In this document: piece by piece, positions 27,375-35,835 of the stretch
How positions within the stretch are numbered: the stretch's first letter is position 1
Layout of the letters: every line of letters begins with the position of its first letter
Assembly (NCBI GenBank): GCA_022601345.1
Contig: JAJACU010000034.1
Span: 1-57,565, forward strand
Length of the DNA stretch: 57,565 nucleotides
Direction: 5' to 3'
DNA from: Chlamydiota bacterium
GTDB taxonomy: Bacteria; Chlamydiota; Chlamydiia; Chlamydiales; JAAZZY01
Program-made: the position numbers and the translations under genes
The notes under the pieces: generated by a model
Seen by the model: the letters and a program-made list of their open reading frames with translations, nothing else
The model's database searches: none
Told to the model about the DNA's origin: nothing

Positions 27375-28076
27375 TTATTTAATAAAGTTAAGATCGGACC
27401 CCAACCTGTAAGTTTTAGGATTCATAGGAACAGGATCTACTCCATAAGCATCCCAATAGGTTTCATCATCATCTTCGTAGCACACTAAAAGTTGCTCGCC
27501 TGGCTTGATGGTTTTTTTAGCAATATAGAGCACCTCGATTGGCATCTCTTCTAAACCTTCACTATTTGGAGGTATTAGATGAGTAATGGCTTCAACATTT
27601 GGATTTTCACAATGATTAATAAAGCGAGTAAAATTGCCTTTGTTGTTAGCATCTAAATTTAAAGCATAGTGGCGAGATGGGGCGAACTTGTTTTTACCAT
27701 CCAATCTTTTTTGCTCTTCTTTATTGAGTTTCATTTCGGTCACTAATGCAAAAGCATAAGCAGAATCGTCCGGCTTATTTTCTACTTCAATAGATAAAAC
27801 TCCTGAATATGGGCCAATAATTTGCCCCTTCTTCAAAACTTGCGCATTTGGATGTACAAAAACTCCATAGCCTATTTGATCAGATATTTTTTTAAGAACA
27901 AGATACTCTGGCAATCCCGTTTTCTCAATAGTTTGAGTCACTGCAAAAAGCTCCTTTAAGTGCTTTTTTGAAGCCGGCTCAAGTGGTGTTCCTTGGCGGT
28001 CTAGTTCCCTCTCAATAATTGTCTTAATGTTTGTCTGCTTAATAGTTTGACGCGGCAATTTGTATTTCATATTCAT
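27375..28076 (-). CDS. SET-domain protein (putative lysine methyltransferase)
   Basis: The 233-residue protein has a helical N-terminal part (about 1-60) and a SET domain. The glycine strand YGVFVHPNAQVLKKGQIIG is at about 70-88, the NFTRFINHCENPNV block (148-161) carries the SAM-binding NHxxxPN motif, and GEQLLVCYEDDDETYW (193-208) supplies the catalytic Tyr200. SET proteins are mainly eukaryotic histone methyltransferases; in Chlamydia, NUE (CT737) is secreted and modifies host and chlamydial histones. This one could act on the host nucleus or on the bacterium's own histone-like proteins. No signal peptide is visible, consistent with type III export or cytosolic use. The start lacks a clear Shine-Dalgarno. 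Confidence 0.85.
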   Translation of the reverse strand: MNMKYKLPRQTIKQTNIKTIIERELDRQGTPLEPASKKHLKELFAVTQTIEKTGLPEYLVLKKISDQIGYGVFVHPNAQVLKKGQIIGPYSGVLSIEVENKPDDSAYAFALVTEMKLNKEEQKRLDGKNKFAPSRHYALNLDANNKGNFTRFINHCENPNVEAITHLIPPNSEGLEEMPIEVLYIAKKTIKPGEQLLVCYEDDDETYWDAYGVDPVPMNPKTYRLGSDLNFIK

Positions 28077-28289
28077 AGTGATCTTTTTATTTAATAAAAT
28101 ATATTTCTATAAGTAGGTGTCTTATCCAAGATAAAGATTTTCAAGACAACTTATAAAGGCCATTGCCTTGATAAACGAACCTATTAAAAAAATTAATAGA
28201 AAAATCAGGTATGCCAAATACACTATATACCGTCAAGAAACTCTCAACAAATTATAATATAATTTTTTTGAAAAGTTTCTAAGGCTCTT

Positions 28290-29429
28290 TTAGTGCGATG
28301 CAACAAATTGTTTAAATACTGAGTCTTCTCGAATAGAATCAAATTCGCTTTTCTGAACAACATTTTCAAGGTCAGGCATGCCGTGCTTAAGAGCACATTC
28401 AAGCCAGCCTATACATGAGCGAACATCTTTTAGATGAGCGCTTGCCATAGCATTAATGAAAGCTATTTCATAAGCTTGATTTTCTTGAAAACAACGCGAG
28501 CCAAGTTCAAGAGTCATTTTGTAATCTTTATTATAATATGCAGATCTGTGAAGTAAAGTTCTCCCTGTGAGAGACAGGTTTTTAGAAGATGCTCTTAAAA
28601 GTTCATATACTTTTTCCATCTGACCTTCTTTTTCATAGATAAAGGCGAGCTGCTCTGAAGCAGCATCATAGATTAAACCTTTTTGAGTTTTAGCTCTGAT
28701 ATCTTCAAATTTCTGTTTTGCTTCATTAAAGCGACCACTTCGTATTTCATCTTGAGCTTCTTCTAAGTTCTTTTGTATGTCTTGATCACGATCTTGATAA
28801 GTCATACCTTTGACTTGTTTCCACGAGGAAAAACTCTCAAAAGCTAGCAGCAGCATAATTGCTCCAATTAGAAAATAACCTACTATAAAGGCAGCTATAC
28901 CAAATCCTACTCCTAAAATAATCCCTAGCATTAAGGTGAACTTAAGGCCCTTGTGTCCAAAAATTCCTTCCAACACAATTCTAACAAGCTGGCCACCATC
29001 TAGAGGAAGAATAGGCAACATGTTAATAATGGTCCAAAAAATATTAATAAATACGAAGAGAGTCAGAACGTAGGTTAAGAGAGGAGAGATTCCCATCAAA
29101 GCATTGCGCAGAAGAAAAGCTGCTCCAGCTAAAATTAAACTAGAGAGAGGCCCCATAAGTACAATTAAAAAATCCTGCCACCCCTTAAGCTTTTTTCCAT
29201 CATGAAACGTCAACCCACCCATGGCTACAAGTTCAATTTGAGCGGTTTGACCAAAGGATTTTGCAGAAAGAGCATGCCCAAATTCATGAACTAATAAAGA
29301 CAACACGATAACCCCCATCCAAACAAGGGTTCCCAAAATTGTCCATGAGTTCATCCAACCAATGACCCCTGCAACTAACCAGAATATAGGGTGTATAACA
29401 ATAGGTATTGAGCGTCCAAATTTTATCAA
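28290..29429 (-). CDS. M50-family site-2-type membrane protease with C-terminal helical repeats
   Basis: The membrane part (about 1-200) has the zinc motif HEFGH (48-52) in a hydrophobic helix and the NMLPILPLDGGQ motif with Asp144, which together define SpoIVFB-like M50 intramembrane proteases. The cytosolic C-terminal part (about 205-379) consists of paired helices like TPR repeats (FNEAKQKFEDIRAK, KVYELLRASSKN and others), probably for substrate or partner binding. It starts eight bases after sucD and is likely co-transcribed with sucC-sucD. The substrate is unknown; regulated cleavage of a membrane protein or signal peptide remnant is the usual role. Confidence 0.87.
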   Translation of the reverse strand: MIKFGRSIPIVIHPIFWLVAGVIGWMNSWTILGTLVWMGVIVLSLLVHEFGHALSAKSFGQTAQIELVAMGGLTFHDGKKLKGWQDFLIVLMGPLSSLILAGAAFLLRNALMGISPLLTYVLTLFVFINIFWTIINMLPILPLDGGQLVRIVLEGIFGHKGLKFTLMLGIILGVGFGIAAFIVGYFLIGAIMLLLAFESFSSWKQVKGMTYQDRDQDIQKNLEEAQDEIRSGRFNEAKQKFEDIRAKTQKGLIYDAASEQLAFIYEKEGQMEKVYELLRASSKNLSLTGRTLLHRSAYYNKDYKMTLELGSRCFQENQAYEIAFINAMASAHLKDVRSCIGWLECALKHGMPDLENVVQKSEFDSIREDSVFKQFVASH

Positions 29430-29437
29430 GTTGTCTC

Positions 29438-30304
29438 CTAAAAGGCTTTTTGCATTGCTGTGCCCATCTCAGCAGGTGTTTTAGCAACTACAGCCCCTGC
29501 TTTTTCTAAGGCCTGTATTTTATCCTGAGCTGTTCCTTTTCCACCAGAAATGATTGCACCTGCATGCCCCATTCTTTTTCCTGGAGGTGCTGTAATTCCT
29601 GCAATAAATGCAGCTACAGGCTTAGAACAATTTTTCTGTATCCATTCGGCTGCATCTTCTTCAGCATGCCCCCCTATTTCACCAATCATCAAGATGCCTT
29701 CAGTTTCAGGATCATTTTCAAAGAGCTCTAGAGCATCTATAAAATTAGTCCCATTTAAAGGATCTCCACCAATTCCAATACATGTTGATTGCCCCAATCC
29801 AAGTTGAGTTGTCTGCCAAACTGCTTCATATGTGAGAGTACCAGACCTTGATACAATGCCAATTTTTCCTCTTTTGTGAATATAACCTGGCATAATTCCA
29901 ATTTTACATTCACCTGGTGTAATAATACCTGGGCAGTTGGGACCTATCAAACGACTTTTGCTGCGAGACATCACCCTTGAAACCTCTAGCATATCTTTTA
30001 CAGGAATTCCTTCAGTGATACACACAATCACATCAATTTTGGCTTCTTCTGCCTCTAAAATAGCTTCTGCAGCAAATGGAGGAGGAACAAAAATTTGTGT
30101 TGCAGTGCAACCTGTTATAAGCTTTGCTTCTCTTACAGAATCAAAAACAGGAAGCTCAAGAACAGTTTGTCCACCTTTTCCTGGAGTAACACCACCCACA
30201 TATTGGGTTCCGTACTCAAGCCCTTGCTGAGTGTGAAACTTCCCAGCAGTTCCTGTAATCCCTTGAGTGATTACTTTAGTGCTTTTATTTACAAGTACGG
30301 CCAT
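29438..30304 (-). CDS. sucD: succinyl-CoA synthetase alpha subunit
   Basis: The 288-residue subunit binds CoA and carries the phosphohistidine. The N-terminal Rossmann segment [17 protein letters not shown], the [19 protein letters not shown] block, and the active-site His in [12 protein letters not shown] are all present. Together with SucC it interconverts succinyl-CoA and succinate with substrate-level phosphorylation in the TCA cycle. GAGGAT precedes the ATG. It follows sucC by ten bases and precedes the M50 gene by eight. Confidence 0.97.
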   Translation of the reverse strand: MAVLVNKSTKVITQGITGTAGKFHTQQGLEYGTQYVGGVTPGKGGQTVLELPVFDSVREAKLITGCTATQIFVPPPFAAEAILEAEEAKIDVIVCITEGIPVKDMLEVSRVMSRSKSRLIGPNCPGIITPGECKIGIMPGYIHKRGKIGIVSRSGTLTYEAVWQTTQLGLGQSTCIGIGGDPLNGTNFIDALELFENDPETEGILMIGEIGGHAEEDAAEWIQKNCSKPVAAFIAGITAPPGKRMGHAGAIISGGKGTAQDKIQALEKAGAVVAKTPAEMGTAMQKAF

Positions 30305-30314
30305 TAAAATATCC

Positions 30315-31475
30315 TCACTTAATCTGCTTTACAACAGTTTGCGCTGCCTCTGTTAGACTTGTTACGCTAATTAAGTCTAATCCAGAATCTTTTAGCATAG
30401 CTCTTCCTTGATCTACATTTGTTCCTTCCATGCGTACAACAATTGGCACTTTCATATCGAGCTCTTTAGCAGCAATGATGAGTCCTTCAGCTATAGTCGC
30501 GCAATTCATAATTCCACCAAAAATATTCACAAGTATTGCTTTAACTTTGGGATCAGAAAGAATAATTTTGAAGCCTTCAGTCACCTTCTCAGTAGTAGCA
30601 CTTCCACCGACGTCTAAGAAGTTTGCTGGTTCTGCTCCGTAGTGATGAATAATATCCATTGTGGCCATTGCTAGTCCTGCTCCATTAACCATGCAAGCAA
30701 TATCCCCATCAAGTGAGATGTAGGCTAAATCAAATTTTTTAGCATTAACTTCTGCCTGAGATTCTTGAGTAGGGTCGTAGTAATCTTGGAGCTCTTTTTG
30801 TCGATATAGAGCGTTCTCATCAATTGTAACTTTTGCATCAAGAGCAATAAGCTGGTTATCAGGAGTTAGAATAAGTGGATTAATTTCAACCATTGAGGCA
30901 TCTAATTCCCAGAAGGCCTTTGCAAGGGAAACTAACATTTGAGCACCTTGCTTTGCAACATCACCGCTCCAGCCCATAAACTTAGTTATATAGTTGATTT
31001 GAAACCGCTTAAAAACACCACCTTCATATAAAGGCACGGTCAAAATACGATCTGGAGATTTTTCGGCAATCTCTTCAATTTCCATTCCACCTTCAGGAGA
31101 GATAATAAGAGTAGGTCTTTTTTGCTCCCTATCTATGATAATGCCACAATAGAACTCTTTTTCTATATCACAAGGAGGTGTGATGATCACTTGATGAGCA
31201 ACTATTCCATCCTTGCCTGTTTGTTGATTAACTATTTTAAGGCCAATAAGTTCTGAAGAAATTTTCTTTATCTCATCTGGAGAGTTTGCAAACTTAACTC
31301 CTCCAGCCTTTCCACGTCCTCCGGCATGCACTTGAACTTTTACTACAGCCTTTTCAAGATTCAAAGATTTTATTACATCTTCAACTTCTTGAGCATTAGA
31401 AGCTACTCCAAATGAAGTAATAGCTACACCGTAGCGTTTGAGAACTGTTTTTGCTTGATATTCATGTAAATGCAT
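30315..31475 (-). CDS. sucC: succinyl-CoA synthetase beta subunit
   Basis: The 386-residue subunit has the typical beginning MHLHEYQAK, the ATP-grasp segment [19 protein letters not shown] for nucleotide binding, EINPLI for metal binding, and the C-terminal ligase domain with GGSATTEKV and [15 protein letters not shown]. It forms the nucleotide-binding half of the SucCD complex. It is divergent from ftsY with 86 bases between, the same arrangement of neighbours as CT820-CT822 in C. trachomatis. No strong Shine-Dalgarno is seen before this ATG. Confidence 0.97.
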   Translation of the reverse strand: MHLHEYQAKTVLKRYGVAITSFGVASNAQEVEDVIKSLNLEKAVVKVQVHAGGRGKAGGVKFANSPDEIKKISSELIGLKIVNQQTGKDGIVAHQVIITPPCDIEKEFYCGIIIDREQKRPTLIISPEGGMEIEEIAEKSPDRILTVPLYEGGVFKRFQINYITKFMGWSGDVAKQGAQMLVSLAKAFWELDASMVEINPLILTPDNQLIALDAKVTIDENALYRQKELQDYYDPTQESQAEVNAKKFDLAYISLDGDIACMVNGAGLAMATMDIIHHYGAEPANFLDVGGSATTEKVTEGFKIILSDPKVKAILVNIFGGIMNCATIAEGLIIAAKELDMKVPIVVRMEGTNVDQGRAMLKDSGLDLISVTSLTEAAQTVVKQIK

Positions 31476-31561
31476 ATTTTATGACTTGAGTTTTAACTGC
31501 TGCCTTAATTCGCTATATGTGCTAGAATGTTTTTTCTAGCAACTTAAAAAGTAAAAGTTAA

Positions 31562-32461
31562 ATGGTCGTAAAATTCATAAAAAAACTGTTTGTTAAAACT
31601 CGTACTTTTCTAGGCGACAAGATCAAAAAAATACTATCTAAGTCTATAGATGAAAGCACATTAGAAGAGTTAGAACACGCGTTATATAGTGCTGATCTTG
31701 GGTCTAAAATGAGCAACGAGCTTGTTAAAGAAATTCAAGAAAAATTCAGAAAAAATCCAAAAGTTGCCCCAGAAGAGATCCTTGGCTACATTAAAGACAC
31801 CCTCAAGAAAAACCTTAAAGAAGAGTCTGCAGAAATCAAACTGAGTTCTTCTCTTACAGTTATATTAGTTGTCGGGGTAAATGGAAATGGGAAGACCACC
31901 TCGGTAGCAAAACTGGCAAACAGTTATAAAAAACAAGGCAAAAAAGTGATTATTGCTGCTGCAGACACCTTTAGAGCTGCAGCCGTAGATCAACTTCAAA
32001 CATGGTCTGAAAAACTTGGTGTAGAAATAGTTAAAGCCCAAGTAGGCAGTGACCCTGCAGCCGTTGCTTTTGATAGTTTAAGTGCAGCAATCTCTAGAGA
32101 AGCTGACATTCTTATTATTGATACAGCGGGCCGACTTCAAACTAAAACTCATTTAATGCAAGAGCTAGAAAAAATTAAGCGAGTCTTAAAAAAGCAACTT
32201 GATCAGGCTCCACATGAAACTCTAATGGTTGTCGATGCAACAATTGGTCAAAATGCTATTGAACAAGCCCACATTTTCCATCAACATACCCCACTTACTG
32301 GACTCATCCTAACCAAAATGGATGGGACAGCTAAAGGTGGAATCGTCGTTCCCATTCAACAGCAGCTTAAAACGCCTATTAAATTTATTGGTGTTGGTGA
32401 ATCTATTGAAGATTTGAAACCTTTTGATGCAGATATTTTTGTAGACGAGCTCTTTTATTGA
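31562..32461 (+). CDS. ftsY: signal recognition particle receptor FtsY
   Basis: GTPase that receives SRP-ribosome complexes at the membrane. The 299-residue protein is essentially the NG domain without the long acidic N-terminal region of E. coli FtsY, as is usual in chlamydiae. The N domain occupies about 1-85; the G domain has GVNGNGKTTSVAKLA (P-loop), DTFRAAAVDQL, DTAGR and TKMDGTAKGG. An amphipathic basic N-terminus (KFIKKLFVKTR) is suitable for membrane contact. Its 3' end overlaps the convergent hydrolase gene by seven bases. Confidence 0.96.
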   Translation: MVVKFIKKLFVKTRTFLGDKIKKILSKSIDESTLEELEHALYSADLGSKMSNELVKEIQEKFRKNPKVAPEEILGYIKDTLKKNLKEESAEIKLSSSLTVILVVGVNGNGKTTSVAKLANSYKKQGKKVIIAAADTFRAAAVDQLQTWSEKLGVEIVKAQVGSDPAAVAFDSLSAAISREADILIIDTAGRLQTKTHLMQELEKIKRVLKKQLDQAPHETLMVVDATIGQNAIEQAHIFHQHTPLTGLILTKMDGTAKGGIVVPIQQQLKTPIKFIGVGESIEDLKPFDADIFVDELFY

Positions 32462-33252
32462 TCCTCTAAAAAGAAGCTTCTAACTAATTCATTGTAGCGA
32501 TTAGGGTGCTCTAGTTTGGAGTTATGTCCACCGCCAATAAGCTCAACTTTGTGATTTTCAATTGCCTTAACCATCTGCCTGCTATCTCTAAACAAACAAA
32601 AAATATCCTCTTCTGCAATAATAACAAGGGTTGGTGCTTTAATATATTTAAGCATTTTAGTTGAGTTGTATTTAGATACAGCTTCAACAAGCTTATGAAA
32701 CCCTTTATGAGTTAAAGGATGCTTCCTCTTTTTTAGAGCTGTTAGTATTTCTTTAGGATCATCGTCTCTTTCTAAGAATCTTGATGAAAAATACCAAGGC
32801 ATTACCATCTTATATAAGAGATTGTAATCGGGGTGTTCTTTAAATATATCGCAGGCAATTTCAAATGACCATCGAGTTACTTGCGTTAAATGAGTATAAC
32901 TATTGCTCAAAACAATCTTATCAACTCTCTTAGCAAATTTACGTCCAAGAATTTGAGCAACCATTCCCCCCATTGAGTCGCCAACAATATGAAACTTTTC
33001 AAGCTCCAATTTATCGGCAATGGCAATAACATCCTCTGCCATATCTTCAACAGTAAATGATGATCTAGGTACTGAGCTTTGCCCCATCCCTCTTTGATCA
33101 AAAACAATCACTCTAAAATACTTAGAGAGATCTTCTAGAGTTTTCTTCCAAAAAAGATGATCTTCAAGAAGGTCATTAATCAAGATAATAGCCTGGCCAT
33201 GGCCATGCTCTTCATAATACAGCTTAACCGGTCCGTTTTGAGCAAATGACAT
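32455..33252 (-). CDS. alpha/beta-hydrolase
   Basis: The 265-residue protein has a standard alpha/beta-hydrolase layout: oxyanion region near ILINDLLEDH, a FDQRGMGQS loop, the nucleophile elbow GDSMGG, a probable acid in IIAEEDIF, and His in GGGHNSKLEHP. The reaction is probably ester, thioester or lactone hydrolysis; the substrate is unknown. A GTG at 33288 is also open, but CGGAGGGG stands just before the ATG at 33252, which gives the usual N-terminus of such enzymes. The leader can fold into an imperfect hairpin (33257-33288) that covers this ribosome binding site. It lies 89 bases downstream of yccA on the same strand. Confidence 0.85.
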   Translation of the reverse strand: MSFAQNGPVKLYYEEHGHGQAIILINDLLEDHLFWKKTLEDLSKYFRVIVFDQRGMGQSSVPRSSFTVEDMAEDVIAIADKLELEKFHIVGDSMGGMVAQILGRKFAKRVDKIVLSNSYTHLTQVTRWSFEIACDIFKEHPDYNLLYKMVMPWYFSSRFLERDDDPKEILTALKKRKHPLTHKGFHKLVEAVSKYNSTKMLKYIKAPTLVIIAEEDIFCLFRDSRQMVKAIENHKVELIGGGHNSKLEHPNRYNELVRSFFLEDQ

Positions 33253-33256
33253 ATGA

Positions 33257-33288
33257 GTGCCCCTCCGACTTTCTAATAGAAAGGGCAC
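33257..33288 (-). promoter_or_regulatory. imperfect hairpin over the hydrolase ribosome binding site
   Basis: On the minus strand GTGCCCTTTC (33288-33279) can pair with GAAA (33273-33270) and, after a bulge, with GGGCAC (33262-33257). The arm and bulge contain the Shine-Dalgarno CGGAGGGG. It is less convincing than the perfect stem before htrA, and might be chance. Confidence 0.35.
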
Positions 33289-33341
33289 CTTTATTTGTAA
33301 AGTAATTATTTACAAAACACTTAACTAAAGTAGATTAGATA

Positions 33342-34073
33342 TTATCTACGATTTGAAGATGAGAAGATTTGAAGCAAATACCAGAAAATCATAATCACAT
33401 TAATGTACATTTTGAGAGCCATTACTAGTGATAACTTACAAGAAGCTAGTGAATAACCATCAACCTGCTCACTCATTTTCTTGATTTGGTTGGCATCATA
33501 TGCAGTAAGCCCTGTAAAAATGACTAAACCTAAATAACTAATAATAAGTGTAAATTTAGTAACTGGCATAAACATCGATAGCACTACATAAAATAGAGTA
33601 ATTGCAATTAAACCAATCATTGCAACTGAAAGAATTCTTCCAAGTGATGTCAAATCTGACTTAGTTAGCACTCCGTAGAGTATGGCAATACCATAAACAA
33701 TAGCAGCAGTAGCAAAAGCAGCCCAAATGATTTGGCCACCAAATGCTGCAGCATAACCAGGCAGCATACAACCGAAGAAAATCCCTTGCAAACTAGCATA
33801 GCTAAGGAACATACCTGCTAATGCTGTGAAAGACAATCGGTTGATCATACTCACCATTCCCATAGAAATAAGAAATGTTCCAATTGCAGTTACCCACCAA
33901 AAAGGCATGAGTTTGATATAGAGTCCTGTTTTAAAAGTGAACCAAGCCACAAATGCTGTAAGCGCAAGTCCCACACTCATCCATCCATAGACTTGTGTGG
34001 CAAACGAATTGACGCCTTCAACGCTTACTTGAGGCTTTGTAGATTTAAAAACATTTCGTTGATTGAAGCTCAT
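33342..34073 (-). CDS. yccA: Bax inhibitor-1/YccA-family membrane protein
   Basis: The 243-residue protein has seven hydrophobic segments after a polar N-terminus (NVFKSTKPQVSVEGVNSFATQVYGWM). It carries the family features VYGWMSVGLALTAFVAW at the first helix and TGLTAYDANQIKKMSE near the end of the barrel of helices. YccA/BI-1 proteins act as proton-sensitive calcium-leak channels or, in E. coli, as modulators of FtsH. GGAG precedes the ATG. The position beside ftsY and tyrP matches CT819 in C. trachomatis. Confidence 0.93.
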   Translation of the reverse strand: MSFNQRNVFKSTKPQVSVEGVNSFATQVYGWMSVGLALTAFVAWFTFKTGLYIKLMPFWWVTAIGTFLISMGMVSMINRLSFTALAGMFLSYASLQGIFFGCMLPGYAAAFGGQIIWAAFATAAIVYGIAILYGVLTKSDLTSLGRILSVAMIGLIAITLFYVVLSMFMPVTKFTLIISYLGLVIFTGLTAYDANQIKKMSEQVDGYSLASCKLSLVMALKMYINVIMIFWYLLQIFSSSNRR

Positions 34074-34254
34074 TTAAAACTCCTGATTTTAATTATTTAT
34101 TTTATTCATATCTATTTTAGCAAAAAACAGACAATAGTGCAAATTTGAAATCCCATTGAGTCAATTAAAATTTTGAATCTACCTTTAAGAGATTTTTCAA
34201 GTAAGCCCCACTAATAAAGATGGTTAAATATCATATTTGAACTAACAAAGCTGA

Positions 34255-35451
34255 CTAGCTAAATTTCAGAAAGCCTAGAGAATAGAGTGTTACAAAAGTG
34301 ATCTCAAAAAGACAAAATACAGCAAGAAGTATAAGAAAAGGTTTACCACCTGCAACATGGTAGCCTTGATGGTCTATCTTCTTTATATAACGCTTAGACC
34401 ACACCATAACAATCGGCAGAAGACCTAAGATAAGGGCTCCTCCAATGCCACCTGCAAATTCAAGAGCTTTTAAGAAAATATTTGGGCAGTATATTCCAAG
34501 TATGACTGGGGGAATAAAAATCAGTGAGCATAAAAATGCCTTACCTTTTGCATCTTTCTTAATTCGAAGGCCATCTGCTAAAAAATCTCTTAACCCTAAA
34601 GTTACTCCTAAAAGAGAAGTTGCTAAAGCAAAAAAACCAAAAAACTGTCCTACAATGGCAACTCTTTTCATTCCTATGAGATGTTGAAAAGGAGCAATTG
34701 CTGTCTGCCCATTTGCTAGGGCATCTGTTAGATAGCTCTGTGGCACTATTCCTAAAACAAGAGCTTCCCAGAAAATATAAACTATAAATGGAATAAAGCT
34801 TCCAACTAAGATGCAAAGGCGCACAGCTTTAACATTTTTTTTCAAATAAAATGTGATACTTGGAACGATTCCTTGATACCCAAAAGAAACAAAAATCACA
34901 GGAAAGGCAACTAATGAATACTTAAAGTTCATGTAGGTGAGTCTTTCTGGTTGAATATGTGAAAGACCTAAAAAGATAAATATTAAATAACTGAGAATAA
35001 GGCCGAACATAAAAATATTGTTAATGCCTTCAACAGCTCTTGCACCTATGTAAACAATCGGAGCAAAAATTAGTAAAAAAACTACAGATGAAAACCAGAT
35101 ATTTACATTTTGCCCAAGAAAAAAGTTGACGAAACTTTGCGTTCCAACAACATAAGCAATAGTTAAACAATAAAATAGGTAAAGATAAACGACCCAAGTA
35201 ATTACGAGACCAAACTTTCCTAAGGTTTTTTTAGCTAGAGTTACAATATTGACTTCTTTGCCGTGCCAAAGACACATCTCCAAAAGGAGCAGCCCTGTAG
35301 AAGCCATGAAAAGCCATGTAATCAAATAAATAACCAGAGAAGGGAAAAAACCACCTTGACTTGTTGCAATTGGAAGTCCCAACATTCCACCACCAATGGT
35401 GGTACCAGAAATCAATAAAATACTGCCTATTAAATGACGGAACCTAAGCAT
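34255..35451 (-). CDS. tyrP: aromatic amino acid permease, TyrP type
   Basis: The 398-residue transporter of the hydroxy/aromatic amino acid permease family has about 11 membrane segments. The first contains GTTIGGGMLGLPIATSQGGF, the helix-break motif of the family, and a later SFGYQGIVPSITFYL block is typical. It probably imports tyrosine or tryptophan from the host. C. trachomatis has tandem tyrP genes (CT817/CT818) in the same place; here there is one. Start by position; no strong Shine-Dalgarno. The 181 bases to yccA are noncoding. Confidence 0.92.
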   Translation of the reverse strand: MLRFRHLIGSILLISGTTIGGGMLGLPIATSQGGFFPSLVIYLITWLFMASTGLLLLEMCLWHGKEVNIVTLAKKTLGKFGLVITWVVYLYLFYCLTIAYVVGTQSFVNFFLGQNVNIWFSSVVFLLIFAPIVYIGARAVEGINNIFMFGLILSYLIFIFLGLSHIQPERLTYMNFKYSLVAFPVIFVSFGYQGIVPSITFYLKKNVKAVRLCILVGSFIPFIVYIFWEALVLGIVPQSYLTDALANGQTAIAPFQHLIGMKRVAIVGQFFGFFALATSLLGVTLGLRDFLADGLRIKKDAKGKAFLCSLIFIPPVILGIYCPNIFLKALEFAGGIGGALILGLLPIVMVWSKRYIKKIDHQGYHVAGGKPFLILLAVFCLFEITFVTLYSLGFLKFS

Positions 35452-35835
35452 GTAGAAACGCTGCTACTTAAAATTTATATTTATAAAATCAAAAGGGATT
35501 TTAGCACACCATATGCTTAGTCACAAGTGAATAGACTATCTGGCAGTTAAAAACAGAATCACAAAGTACTTATATATAATCTGTTTAAATCTTATTTTTT
35601 TATTTAAATCACTGATAAAGTATATATTTCCTCAACAAATCAACGACCTATAAAAACATTTTTTCAGTTTGCAACAGCCTCATAGAATTAAAAGCCAGCT
35701 ACCTTTAAGTTTCTTTCTGCTACTCAAAGGTTTTAAAATTATTGAATCAAATGAGCTAGTTGATTTAATTTGTGACGATACAATAAAATTTAGAGACATG
35801 CTTTCTTTAAAAATTTCTAAGACTAAGGTGTACAC
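35452..35835. other. noncoding gap between tyrP and oxygenase-like gene
   Basis: This 384-base AT-rich stretch separates two divergent genes. TATAAT at 35575-35580 is a possible -10 for the plus strand, without a good -35. A 62-codon TTG-initiated frame (35669-35857) overlaps the next gene start but has no ribosome binding site and no recognisable product, so I do not call it. Confidence 0.5.
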
